Part shown: piece after piece, positions 1-8,139 of the stretch | Position numbering within the stretch: the stretch's first letter is position 1 | Layout of the letters: every line of letters starts with the position of its first letter | Origin: M55B127 sp035269185 | Lineage (GTDB): Bacteria > Bacillota > Halanaerobiia > Halanaerobiales > M55B127 | Reading direction: 5' to 3' | Length of the DNA: 32,279 nt | Assembly: GCA_964430875.1 (NCBI GenBank) | Contig: CAYSHP010000023.1 | Coordinates: 1-32,279, forward strand | Program-made: the position numbers and the translations under genes | Notes under the pieces: model-generated | The model's database searches: none | Told to the model about the DNA's origin: nothing | The model's input: the letters and a program-made list of their open reading frames with translations, nothing else

Positions 1-284
1 AAATCGAAGGTGCTGTTTGTTTGAAGGGGAAAGAATATGCTAGACAGGAAATAAAAGATCCGTTAAGGATTTTAACATCTTCTGTTATGGTAAAAGGTGG
101 TGATACTTCTCTTGTTAGTGTTAAATCTGATAAACCCGTTCCTTTAGAAAATATTATGGATATCATGGAAGAATTAAAGGTTTTAAAAGTCAATGCGCCT
201 ATAAACATAGGAGACATAATAATAGAAAATCCAAGAGGTATTGATTGTAATATTATTGCTACAAGAGAAGTTGAAGATAAATAA
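1..284 (+). CDS. DUF1667 family protein, C-terminal part (5' truncated by window edge)
   Basis: The open frame enters from outside the window, so the upstream part of the gene is missing. The visible residues include a Cys followed by KGKEYARQE, then LTSSVMVKGG, and end near GDIIIENPRGIDCNIIATRE. This is the pattern I associate with DUF1667, a small family with an N-terminal cysteine motif (mostly lost here). Known DUF1667 proteins usually sit directly downstream of GlpA-like and other FAD-dependent oxidoreductases, as a third component of anaerobic glycerol-3-phosphate or hydroxyacid dehydrogenase systems. By inference, such flavoproteins should lie just outside the left edge. It is separated by 83 bases from the tctC gene and could be part of the same transcript. 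The family call is fairly secure. The biochemical role is not established. Confidence 0.75.
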   Translation, partial: IEGAVCLKGKEYARQEIKDPLRILTSSVMVKGGDTSLVSVKSDKPVPLENIMDIMEELKVLKVNAPINIGDIIIENPRGIDCNIIATREVEDK

Positions 285-367
285 TAATATAAGGGGGTGA
301 AATTGTTTTAAAAAGATTTACTGATTTAAAAAAATTAATGAACTAAAAAAGGGAGGAAATTTATTTT

Positions 368-1324
368 ATGAAACGTATTATGATATATGTCCTAATGGGG
401 TTAATGATTGTAAGTCTAACTAGTGGTGTTATTGCTCAGGATTATCCAAGTAAGCCAATTACACTTATGGTACCATGGTCTGCTGGTGGAGGAACAGATG
501 TTATAGCTAGATTATTTGCACCATTTCTTGAAGAACAATTAGACACAAGTATTCCAATTTTGAACAAGCCAGGTTCTAATGCTGAGGTGGGTATCACTTG
601 GTTATATAATCAAAAACCTGATGGATATTCAATTGGATTTACTAATTTACCTCATATGGTTTCAAATCCTTTAATGAGAGAAACAAAATATACAGTTGAA
701 GGATTTATACCATTAATTAACTTAGTTACAGATCCAGGTGTAATTGTTGTTAGAGCTGAAGATGATAGATTCCCAGATTTAGAATCATTAATCACATATG
801 CTGAAGAGAATCCTGGCTCAGTTACAATAGGTAACTCTGGAATTGGTGGAGATGACTATATAGCAACCTTAATGCTTCAAGATAGAACTGGTGTTAAATT
901 TACTGCAGTGCCCTTCACAGGTGCAGCACCAAATAGAACAGCTTTACTTGGTGGGCATATTATGGCTTCCGCTATTAATGCTAGTGAAGCTGTACAGTTT
1001 GTGGAATCTGGCCAAATGAGAGTATTAGGTGTAATGTCTGAGGAAAGATATGGAGATTTACCTGATGTTCCTACTTTTACCGAACTAGGCTATGAAGTAA
1101 TATCTGGTTCTAGTCGTGGTATTTCTTGTGTTCCCGGCACACCAGATGAAATTGTTCAAATACTAGGAGCAGCAGCAAAAAAGGCAGCTAATGATCCTGA
1201 ATTCGTTGAAAAAGCAACAAAAGCGCAACAGCCACTTGATATTCAAGTATTAGAAGACGCTCAAAAAGTAGTTGATAGATATAATAGTAATATAAAAGAA
1301 TTACATGCAAAATTCCAATGGTAA
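368..1324 (+). CDS. tctC: TctC-type substrate-binding protein of a tripartite tricarboxylate transporter (first copy)
   Basis: This is the extracytoplasmic solute receptor (Bug/TctC family) that delivers a carboxylate to the TctAB membrane complex. The N-terminus is a signal peptide: a charged MKR start, a hydrophobic stretch to about residue 22 and a likely cut near VIAQ-DYP. The mature protein opens with YPSKPITLMVPWSAGGGTD, the hallmark strand and glycine-rich loop of this family. The length of 318 residues is normal. A strong GGAGG site lies 11 bases before the ATG. It heads a tctC-tctB-tctA set and is followed by a stem-loop. Downstream genes for 2-oxoacid oxidation and hydroxyacid racemisation suggest the cargo is a hydroxy- or dicarboxylate. 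The exact ligand cannot be read from the sequence. Confidence 0.93.
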   Translation: MKRIMIYVLMGLMIVSLTSGVIAQDYPSKPITLMVPWSAGGGTDVIARLFAPFLEEQLDTSIPILNKPGSNAEVGITWLYNQKPDGYSIGFTNLPHMVSNPLMRETKYTVEGFIPLINLVTDPGVIVVRAEDDRFPDLESLITYAEENPGSVTIGNSGIGGDDYIATLMLQDRTGVKFTAVPFTGAAPNRTALLGGHIMASAINASEAVQFVESGQMRVLGVMSEERYGDLPDVPTFTELGYEVISGSSRGISCVPGTPDEIVQILGAAAKKAANDPEFVEKATKAQQPLDIQVLEDAQKVVDRYNSNIKELHAKFQW

Positions 1325-1340
1325 AAGAATAAATATAATT

Positions 1341-1369
1341 CCAGTAGGAGAAGTTTCTTCTCCTGCTGG
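1341..1369 (+). promoter_or_regulatory. Stem-loop between tctC and tctB (first transporter)
   Basis: CCAGTAGGAGAA pairs with TTCTCCTGCTGG over 12 positions with a single G-U wobble and a 5-base loop. No run of T follows, so it is not a convincing terminator. An equivalent hairpin sits at the same place in the second transporter. By inference it protects the tctC message or limits read-through, so that more binding protein than membrane protein is made. Confidence 0.65.
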
Positions 1370-1399
1370 ATTAATAATCGAAGGGAGAGAAACTTTTAG

Positions 1400-1834
1400 A
1401 TGAAGATGGCCTTAAAAGATAAAATTACATCAATTGTAATTCTCATTTTAAGTATACTCGGCTATAATACTGCTTCTCATTATGGAAGGGGTGCTGGTTC
1501 TTTTAGCAAAGGTATTTTTATTGGGGGGATTGTGTTATCTATTGCACTTTTTATTTCAGCCCAGTTTGACCTATATAAAGAACAAGAGACTGAAGAAAAT
1601 ATTAACTTAAAACGAATTAGTATTATTATTTTTATTACAATAATATATTTTATTTCAATTGACTATATTGGTTACTTTATTGTTACACCATTATTTTTAT
1701 TCGGGCTTTCCCTGTTTCTTGGGTATAAAAATAAAGTAATATTATTTATTTATCCTCTTGCATTTAGTACATTTTTATATTTAGTATTTAGATTATTCTT
1801 AAATGTACCACTACCAATGGGAATATTATCTTGA
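1400..1834 (+). CDS. tctB: TctB-type small membrane subunit of the tripartite tricarboxylate transporter
   Basis: This is a hydrophobic protein of 144 residues with about four predicted membrane segments: near residues 10-25, 38-53, 72-90 and 93-135, the last region probably containing two. A polar, charged loop (KEQETEENINLKR) separates the first and second halves. This layout, and its place between tctC and tctA, fit TctB. TctB subunits are poorly conserved and are recognised mainly by context and topology. A GGGAGA ribosome site precedes the ATG. The start MKMALKDK is the only sensible one, since the region upstream is occupied by the stem-loop. Confidence 0.85.
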   Translation: MKMALKDKITSIVILILSILGYNTASHYGRGAGSFSKGIFIGGIVLSIALFISAQFDLYKEQETEENINLKRISIIIFITIIYFISIDYIGYFIVTPLFLFGLSLFLGYKNKVILFIYPLAFSTFLYLVFRLFLNVPLPMGILS

Positions 1835-1855
1835 AATAATTAAGGAGGTAAGTAT

Positions 1856-3385
1856 ATGTGGGGTTCGTTATTAGAAGCATTTTCAGTAATTTTTAGTTTT
1901 TACGGTTTTTTTCTTATGGTATTTGGGGTGGCTGGAGGTATAACTATAGGAGCTATGCCAGGTTTGTCTGCTACTATGGGGGTGGCTTTATTAATTCCAA
2001 TTACTTTTGCAATGGAACCTTCCTATGGGTTAATTTTATTAGGAAGTATTTACATAGGAGCAATTTATGGAGGCTCAATTTCTGCAATATTAATTAGAGT
2101 ACCTGGAACACCAGCTTCAGTTGCAACAACTTTAGATGGTTATCCTATGACAATTAATGGCGAAGCAGATAAAGCTCTTAAAATTTCTATTACTTCTTCT
2201 GTTACTGGTGGTGTGATAAGTGCTTTAGCTTTGTTATTTATATCACCCCCTCTTGCGAAAATCGCTCTTAAATTTGGTCCATCAGAATATTTTTGGGTAG
2301 CTTTATTTGGGCTTTCGATTATAGTAACACTATCTGCTGATAATCCAATTAAAGGCTTTATATCAGCCGGAATTGGACTATTTGTTGGTACAGTAGGAAT
2401 GGATCCACTAGTTGGTACAGCTAGATTTACTTTCGGCAATATGAATTTATTAAGTGGGGTACAGGTTATTATACTCTTAATTGGATTATATTCAATACCT
2501 CAAGTTCTAGAAACTTTAGAGAGTGGAAATTTAAATAAAGGACTTAGTATCATGAAAAGAGATAAAATTATTTCTCCAAAAGAGATATTCACAGAAATAA
2601 AAAGTATTTGGCCAACATACATTAGGTCAGGTATATTAGGAACATTGATTGGTATTATCCCCGGAGCTGGTGCAAATATCGCTTCTTATGTAGGTTATAA
2701 TGAAGGTAAAAGATGGTCGAAACATTCCGAAAAATATGGAACTGGATTTAGTGAAGGGATTGCAGCTTCTGAAGCAGCTAATAATGGTGTTACTGGAGGT
2801 TCTTTGATCCCATTATTAACTCTTGGCGTACCGGGTAATGGAGTAACAGCGGTTTTAATAGGTGGTTTATTAATACAGGGATTAAATCCAGGACCAAGGT
2901 TGTTTGCCCAAAATGCAAATATTGTTTATGCTTTTATGGGGGCAATTTTAGTAGGAAATTTCATTATGTTATTTCTTGGTTATTATGGTGCTGACTTATT
3001 TGTAAATGCTGTAAAGATACCAACCAGCATTTTAGGTCCCATAATCATTGTTTTGAGTATAGTAGGGTCATATGCAATTCAAAATAGTCTTTTTGATGTA
3101 GGCTTGATGTTATCATTTGGTTTACTAGGATATTTAATGAGAAAATTAAATATAGATTCTGCTCCAGCAGTTTTAGCTTTAATATTGGGACCCATGGCAG
3201 AATCTAATGTAAGAAGGGCTCTTCTAATGGGTGGAGGTAATCCAATGGTTTTATTTAAAGGTTTTATTAATTGGGTTTTAATAGTAATGATTGCAGTATC
3301 ATTCTTTTTTGCTTTTTACACTTTCATTCGTGAACGAAAAAATATAGGTGAAGAAGATTTAGATGATTTAAAGGAGGCAAATTAA
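1856..3385 (+). CDS. tctA: TctA-type large membrane subunit of the tripartite tricarboxylate transporter
   Basis: This is the channel-forming permease of the sodium- or proton-driven TTT system, with 509 residues and about eleven or twelve hydrophobic segments. Two internal family signatures are visible. One is GITIGAMPGLSATMGVALL near residue 30. The other is GIIPGAGANIASYVGYNEGKRWSK near residue 270, followed by AASEAANNGVTGGSLIPLLTLGVPG. These repeated Pro-Gly loops are typical of TctA. The gene follows tctB after 21 bases, has an AAGGAGG site, and overlaps the next start codon by one base (TAATG). This indicates translational coupling into the kor genes and ties substrate uptake to 2-oxoacid oxidation. 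Confidence 0.95.
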   Translation: MWGSLLEAFSVIFSFYGFFLMVFGVAGGITIGAMPGLSATMGVALLIPITFAMEPSYGLILLGSIYIGAIYGGSISAILIRVPGTPASVATTLDGYPMTINGEADKALKISITSSVTGGVISALALLFISPPLAKIALKFGPSEYFWVALFGLSIIVTLSADNPIKGFISAGIGLFVGTVGMDPLVGTARFTFGNMNLLSGVQVIILLIGLYSIPQVLETLESGNLNKGLSIMKRDKIISPKEIFTEIKSIWPTYIRSGILGTLIGIIPGAGANIASYVGYNEGKRWSKHSEKYGTGFSEGIAASEAANNGVTGGSLIPLLTLGVPGNGVTAVLIGGLLIQGLNPGPRLFAQNANIVYAFMGAILVGNFIMLFLGYYGADLFVNAVKIPTSILGPIIIVLSIVGSYAIQNSLFDVGLMLSFGLLGYLMRKLNIDSAPAVLALILGPMAESNVRRALLMGGGNPMVLFKGFINWVLIVMIAVSFFFAFYTFIRERKNIGEEDLDDLKEAN

Positions 3386-3579
3386 TGGCAAAGATAATTA
3401 TAAATAATGGCTGGTGTAAAAGCTGTGGTATATGTGTCGATTTTTGTCCAACAGATGTATTAGAAATTGATATTTCAGGAAAATTAAAAGTAAAAGATGA
3501 AGAAGATTGTATTGCTTGTAAATTATGTGAATTAAGATGTCCAGATTTGGCAATAGAAATTGAGGAGGGTGAAGAATGA
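3385..3579 (+). CDS. korD: 2-oxoacid:ferredoxin oxidoreductase, delta (ferredoxin) subunit
   Basis: This 64-residue protein is an 8-iron ferredoxin with two CxxCxxCxxxCP motifs: CKSCGICVDFCP near residue 12 and CIACKLCELRCP near residue 43. In KorDABC-type enzymes this subunit passes electrons from the thiamine/iron-sulfur catalytic dimer to free ferredoxin. It overlaps tctA by one base and korA by four bases (ATGA), so the three reading frames are translationally coupled. Because the order is D-A-B-C, it is assigned as the delta subunit of this enzyme rather than as a free ferredoxin. Confidence 0.92.
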   Translation: MAKIIINNGWCKSCGICVDFCPTDVLEIDISGKLKVKDEEDCIACKLCELRCPDLAIEIEEGEE

Positions 3580-4709
3580 AAGAGGGAACTTTAATGTCGG
3601 GTAATCAGGCGGTTGCTGAAGCTGCCTTATATGCTGGTGTAAAAGTATGTGCAGGATATCCTATTACTCCATCAACAGAAGTAATAGAGTTATTATCTGA
3701 AAAACTTCCATCTCATGGTGGCAGATTTATCCAGATGGAAGATGAATTAGCCAGTATAGGAGTGATTATAGGAGCCTCAGCTGCTGGTAAAAAAGCTATG
3801 ACTGCTACGAGTGGTCCAGGTTTTAGCCTAATGCAAGAGAACCTTGGATATTCTGCCATGGTTGAAGTCCCAATTGTTATATACAATGCACAAAGAGTAG
3901 GTCCTTCAACAGGTGGAGCGACTAAACCTCAGCAAGGTGATATAATGCAAGCAAAATATGGTTCCCATGGTGATAGTCCAAGAATATCTGTGATGCCTGG
4001 TACTGTTAAAGAAGCTTTTGAAATTACTGTTGAAGCCTTCAATCTATCAGAAAAATATATGGTACCAGTTGTTATATTAATGGATGAATTGCTTGCACAT
4101 ATGAGAGAAAATATAACTCTTCCAAAAAAAGGTGAGATTGAGGTTTTTGATAGAAGAACTGATGCACCACCTCAAAATGAATATCTTCCATATCGTGTAG
4201 ATGGTACTGGAATACCAGTACTTCCGCCTTTAGGTGGTGGCTATAGATATAACATTTCAGGTATGATTCACAGTGAAAATGGTATACCTAATTTAGACTC
4301 TCAAGTTATTGATGAATGTATACGAAGAATTAATACTAAATTAGACAAATATTATGATGATATTGTTATGGTGGAGAATGAGAAGAATGAGGATGCCAAG
4401 ATTGCTTTATTCGGTTTTGGTTCTACCACTAGACCAGCAAAAGGTGCGATAAAAAGAGCAAAAGAAGCAGGAATTGAAGTTGAATTGATTAGACCTATTA
4501 CAATTTGGCCATTTCCTGAAAGAGAAGTGAGAGAAGTGGCAAAAAGAGTTGATAAAATAATAGTCGCTGAGATGAATTTAGGACAAACTTATGGTTTAGT
4601 TAAACAAGCAGTTGAAGGAAGAGCTGAAGTTATAAGTCATCAAAGAGTTGATAGTGAGCATATTGGAGCAGACGAACTATATAATAAAATTTTAGAAATT
4701 AGTTCATAA
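3576..4709 (+). CDS. korA: 2-oxoacid:ferredoxin oxidoreductase, alpha subunit
   Basis: This alpha subunit belongs to an enzyme that oxidatively decarboxylates a 2-oxoacid to acyl-CoA, CO2 and two reduced ferredoxins. The 377 residues hold the N-terminal pyrimidine-binding domain (AGYPITPSTEVIELL, then FIQMEDELASIGVIIGASAAG and the TSGPGFSLMQENLGY loop) and a C-terminal domain II with FGFGSTTRPAKGAIKRA. A LIRPITIWPFPE segment is typical of 2-oxoglutarate-type (KorA) rather than pyruvate-type enzymes. The neighbouring sucCD pair also points to 2-oxoglutarate giving succinyl-CoA. A branched-chain or sugar-acid-derived 2-oxoacid cannot be excluded. Confidence 0.93.
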   Translation: MKEGTLMSGNQAVAEAALYAGVKVCAGYPITPSTEVIELLSEKLPSHGGRFIQMEDELASIGVIIGASAAGKKAMTATSGPGFSLMQENLGYSAMVEVPIVIYNAQRVGPSTGGATKPQQGDIMQAKYGSHGDSPRISVMPGTVKEAFEITVEAFNLSEKYMVPVVILMDELLAHMRENITLPKKGEIEVFDRRTDAPPQNEYLPYRVDGTGIPVLPPLGGGYRYNISGMIHSENGIPNLDSQVIDECIRRINTKLDKYYDDIVMVENEKNEDAKIALFGFGSTTRPAKGAIKRAKEAGIEVELIRPITIWPFPEREVREVAKRVDKIIVAEMNLGQTYGLVKQAVEGRAEVISHQRVDSEHIGADELYNKILEISS

Positions 4710-4721
4710 GGAGGATATATA

Positions 4722-5543
4722 ATGAGCAAATTTGATAAATATCTTTTAACGGATCAAATGCCACATTTCACCTGTCCAGGATGTACCCACGGAATTGCCT
4801 GGCAGGCTATGATTAGAGCAATTGATAATTTAGATTTAAGTCAAGAAGAAACTGTAATGGTTTGTGCTATTGGGTGTGCAGGTAAAATGCCTGTATATTT
4901 AGATTTTCCAACTATAAGAACTCCTCATGGTAGAGCCTTAACCTTTGCTACTGGAGTTAAATTAGCTAACCCAGATTTAAATGTAATTGTTTTTATGGGG
5001 GATGGAGACGCAACAGCTATTGGTGGTAATCACCTTGTACATGCTTCAAGAAGAAATATCGATTTAACAGCGATTGTTGCTACAAATGAAATTTATGGAA
5101 TGACTGGGGGACAGTATGCTCCAACTACTGAAAGTGGTAGGTTTGCATCTACAGCTCCTTTTGGAATGACCGAAAATCAATTAGATGTTTGTAAATTAGC
5201 TGAAGGTGCTGGAGCAACTTTTATAGGACGAAGTGATGTTTACCATGTTCAAGAATTGCAGGGCTTGATTGAAGCTGGTATACAACATAAAGGGTTTTCC
5301 TTATTAGAAATATTTACTACTTGTCCTACTCAATTTGGTCGGAGAAATAATATGAAACGTTCTTCTGACTTAATAAAAAATTTAAAAGATTTAACGGTTA
5401 CTAAAAAAGCAGCTGAAAAAATGTCATCCGAAGAATTAGAAGGAAAATTAATAAGAGGTATTTTATTAGATGAAGATAAACCTGAATATTTAGAAACATA
5501 TGATAGGGTTACTGGTTTTACAAAAGAAGGTGAGAAAAAATGA
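4722..5543 (+). CDS. korB: 2-oxoacid:ferredoxin oxidoreductase, beta (thiamine diphosphate) subunit
   Basis: This 273-residue subunit carries the thiamine diphosphate and [4Fe-4S] sites. Visible are FTCPGCTHGIAWQAMIRA near residue 17 (two cluster cysteines), AIGCAGKMP near residue 50, and the diphosphate/magnesium motif MGDGDATAIGGNHLVHA near residue 92, followed by NEIYGMTGGQYAPTT. The TTCPTQFGRRN segment is typical of KorB. A GGAGG site lies just before the ATG. The stop overlaps the start of the gamma gene by four bases (ATGA). Confidence 0.94.
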   Translation: MSKFDKYLLTDQMPHFTCPGCTHGIAWQAMIRAIDNLDLSQEETVMVCAIGCAGKMPVYLDFPTIRTPHGRALTFATGVKLANPDLNVIVFMGDGDATAIGGNHLVHASRRNIDLTAIVATNEIYGMTGGQYAPTTESGRFASTAPFGMTENQLDVCKLAEGAGATFIGRSDVYHVQELQGLIEAGIQHKGFSLLEIFTTCPTQFGRRNNMKRSSDLIKNLKDLTVTKKAAEKMSSEELEGKLIRGILLDEDKPEYLETYDRVTGFTKEGEKK

Positions 5544-6100
5544 ACTTAAAAGAAATAGAGCAATTAGAAATAAGATTAAGTGGTTCAGGAGGTCAAGGAC
5601 TTGTACTCGCAAGTATAATCTGTGCTGATATATTAATTTCTCTTGGTTATAATGTTATTCAAGGAGAATCTCATGGTATAGAAGCGCGTGGTGGAGCTAG
5701 TAGAGGAGAAGTTATAGGTAGAAAAGACGAAATAACTGACCAAGCCGTAAAACACCCTGATGTTTTTGTTGCTCTTACTCAGAAATCATGTAATAAATAT
5801 TATAAAGATATAAAAGAAGATGCGTTGGTCATTTTAGATTCATTTTTAATAACAGAAATTCCAGATTTCAAAACTGAAAATATATATTTGCTTCCCTTTA
5901 CCAAAAGAGTTAAAGAAGAATTAGGCACAGTTCTTCCCACTAATATAGCTTCTATAGGTGCAATTGCTGCCCTTACTGATCTTGCAGATTATGAATTATA
6001 CAAAGAAGCAATAAAAAATAGAGTACCAGCAGGAACAGTAGAAATGAATATGAAGGCTTTTGAATTAGGAATGCAAATGGCGAATGAATCTCTGAAATAA
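5540..6100 (+). CDS. korC: 2-oxoacid:ferredoxin oxidoreductase, gamma subunit
   Basis: This 186-residue gamma subunit opens with a glycine-rich motif, LSGSGGQGLVLASIICADI, and follows with GESHGIEARGGASRGEVI, the two blocks shared by all KorC/PorC proteins. It completes the D-A-B-C heterotetramer. The start overlaps korB, which fixes it. A ribosome site for the next gene (AAGGAGTGAG) overlaps its end, so sucC is coupled to it. Confidence 0.93.
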   Translation: MNLKEIEQLEIRLSGSGGQGLVLASIICADILISLGYNVIQGESHGIEARGGASRGEVIGRKDEITDQAVKHPDVFVALTQKSCNKYYKDIKEDALVILDSFLITEIPDFKTENIYLLPFTKRVKEELGTVLPTNIASIGAIAALTDLADYELYKEAIKNRVPAGTVEMNMKAFELGMQMANESLK

Positions 6101-6113
6101 GGAGTGAGAAATA

Positions 6114-7253
6114 TTGAAAATTTATGAATATCAAGCTAAAGAAATATTTTCAGATAATAATATAGAAATACCCTCAGGACAACTGGCTCTGTCAGTTCAG
6201 GAGGCTGTAGAAAAAGCAGAAGTTCTAGACTATAAAGTAGCCTTAAAAGCACAGGTTCATGTCGGTGGACGCGGGAAAGCTGGAGGAATAAAATTTGCCT
6301 CTGAAAAGAAAGAAGTTGAAAAATTTGCTAAAGAACTTTTTTCTAAAGAGATCAAAGGCGAAGAAGTCAATAGAATATTAATTGAAGAACTGATGGATAT
6401 AGATGAGGAGTTGTACCTAGGTTTTACAATGAATAGGAGTAAAAAAACTGATACACTGATTTTTAGCCGATCTGGTGGAATGGAAATAGAGAAGGTGGCA
6501 GAAACTAATCCAGAAGAAGTTGTCAAAATTGATATTGAACCAGTTCTAGGCTTACAAAATTTTCATTTAACACCGGTAGCAAAAATGTTTAACTTTGATA
6601 AAAAGATAACTGATAAACTATTACCTATTGTAAGAAAGCTGTATAAAGTTTATAAAAATAATGATTGTCTTTTAGTAGAAATAAATCCATTAGCTATTTT
6701 ATCAAATGGTAAGATTAAAGCACTTGACGGTAAACTTGAAATGGATGATAATGCAAGATATAGGCAGCCCAAATTAATGACTATGTGGGATGAAGGAAAA
6801 GAAGATGAATTGGAGTTATTAGGTAGACAAGCAGGTTTTGTCGTTATCAAATTAAGTGGTGATGTTTCAATTATAAGTAATGGAGCCGGGTTAGCAATAT
6901 CCACATTAGATTCTTTAGAAGAAAACGGTTCTAAAGCAGCTAACATACTTGATTTAAGTGGAGGAGCAACAGCTGAAAGAGTAAAAAAAGCAGTAAAAGT
7001 AGTATTACAGGATGCGGATGTAAAATCGATTTTATTCAACATATTTGGTGGAATTACAAGATGTGATGAAATAGCTAGAGGAGTAAGTGGATCATTATCA
7101 GAAGTACCTGATAATATTTCAATAGTATGCAGGTTACAAGGAACAAATAGAGAAAAAGGAATAGAGATATTAAAAGATGTTGGACTGGAAGCTGCCACTA
7201 ATTTAGATGAAGTTGTAAAAAAAGTTGTCAGTACAAACCAGGGTGGTGAGTAA
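6114..7253 (+). CDS. sucC: Succinyl-CoA synthetase-type acyl-CoA ligase, beta subunit
   Basis: This is the ATP-grasp half of an ADP-forming acyl-CoA synthetase. It has 379 residues with the ATP-grasp core at the N-terminus (MKIYEYQAKEIF, then QVHVGGRGKAGGIKFA) and the C-terminal ligase domain with NIFGGITRCDEIA. The start is a TTG placed 7 bases after AAGGAGTGAG. The gene follows korC by 13 bases, so the CoA ester made by the oxidoreductase can be turned into a free acid with ATP formation. Succinyl-CoA is the natural guess. The same fold also makes malyl-CoA (malate thiokinase, MtkAB), so a hydroxyacyl substrate is an alternative. Confidence 0.92.
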   Translation: MKIYEYQAKEIFSDNNIEIPSGQLALSVQEAVEKAEVLDYKVALKAQVHVGGRGKAGGIKFASEKKEVEKFAKELFSKEIKGEEVNRILIEELMDIDEELYLGFTMNRSKKTDTLIFSRSGGMEIEKVAETNPEEVVKIDIEPVLGLQNFHLTPVAKMFNFDKKITDKLLPIVRKLYKVYKNNDCLLVEINPLAILSNGKIKALDGKLEMDDNARYRQPKLMTMWDEGKEDELELLGRQAGFVVIKLSGDVSIISNGAGLAISTLDSLEENGSKAANILDLSGGATAERVKKAVKVVLQDADVKSILFNIFGGITRCDEIARGVSGSLSEVPDNISIVCRLQGTNREKGIEILKDVGLEAATNLDEVVKKVVSTNQGGE

Positions 7254-7254
7254 A

Positions 7255-8127
7255 ATGAGTATAATAATTGATAAAAATACAAAAGTATTAGTACAAGGAA
7301 TCACCGGTCGCGAAGGTAGTTTCCATGCAGATTTGATGCAAAAATATGGCACAAAAGTAGTAGGTGGAGTTACTCCTGGAAAAAGCAATCAAGAAATTAA
7401 TGGTATATCTGTTTTTGATACTGTTCAAGAAGCGGTAAAAGTCACTAAAGCAGATGCCAGTATTTTATTTGTTCCACCCAGATTTAGTAGAGATGCTATT
7501 ATTGAAGCTATTGATGGGGGAGTTAAAATAATCGTAACAGTTGCTGAAGGTATTCCATTTCATGATATGTTATTTTGTAGATCTTATGCACAAAAAAATG
7601 ATTGTATTCTGATAGGTCCCAATACTCCTGGTATTATTTCTCCTGGGAAATCCAAAATCGGATTTATGTCTGATAATATTTATACGCAAGGTTCTGTAGG
7701 TGTTATCTCAAGAAGTGCAACTCTTTCTTATGAAGCAGCCAACAACTTGAGTATGAAAAATATTGGACAGTCTACCGTGATTGGAATTGGGGGAGACCCA
7801 ATCCAAGGTATAACATTCAAAGAATTATTACCTTATTTTGAAGAAGATGAAGAGACAAAAGTAGTAATTCTGATTGGAGAAATTGGGGGCTCTGATGAAG
7901 AAGAAGCTGCTTTATATGTTAAAAATAATATGGATACTCCTGTAGTTGGATTTATTGCAGGGGAAGCTGCCCCGGAAGGTAAAAGAATGGGGCATGCAGG
8001 AGCAATTGTTTCAGCTGGAGGAGAAGGAAGTGCAAAATTTAAAAAGGAAAAAATGCTTGAAGCTGGAATAGAAGTAGCTGAAAAATTAACAGATATTCCT
8101 ACTTTATGTAAAAAATATATTGATTAA
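7255..8127 (+). CDS. sucD: Succinyl-CoA synthetase-type acyl-CoA ligase, alpha subunit
   Basis: This is the alpha subunit with the CoA-binding Rossmann domain (VLVQGITGREGSFHADLMQ) and the phosphohistidine loop MGHAGAIVSAGGEGSAKFK near residue 240. The His in GHAGA is the residue that is transiently phosphorylated. I place the start at the ATG one base after the sucC stop, behind a GGTGGTGAG site. This gives 290 residues, the usual SucD length. An in-frame upstream start inside sucC would add ten residues and has no ribosome site. Confidence 0.93.
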   Translation: MSIIIDKNTKVLVQGITGREGSFHADLMQKYGTKVVGGVTPGKSNQEINGISVFDTVQEAVKVTKADASILFVPPRFSRDAIIEAIDGGVKIIVTVAEGIPFHDMLFCRSYAQKNDCILIGPNTPGIISPGKSKIGFMSDNIYTQGSVGVISRSATLSYEAANNLSMKNIGQSTVIGIGGDPIQGITFKELLPYFEEDEETKVVILIGEIGGSDEEEAALYVKNNMDTPVVGFIAGEAAPEGKRMGHAGAIVSAGGEGSAKFKKEKMLEAGIEVAEKLTDIPTLCKKYID

Positions 8128-8139
8128 GGTGGAGATATT

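Noticed and set aside
2140..2439. Antisense open frame within tctA
   Set aside because: It covers a conserved membrane-protein region on the other strand and has no family resemblance or ribosome site.
6650..7282. Long open frame of 210 residues antisense to sucC
   Set aside because: It lies fully over a clear sucC gene, has serine/leucine-rich low-complexity translation and no ribosome site. It is a shadow of coding bias on the other strand.
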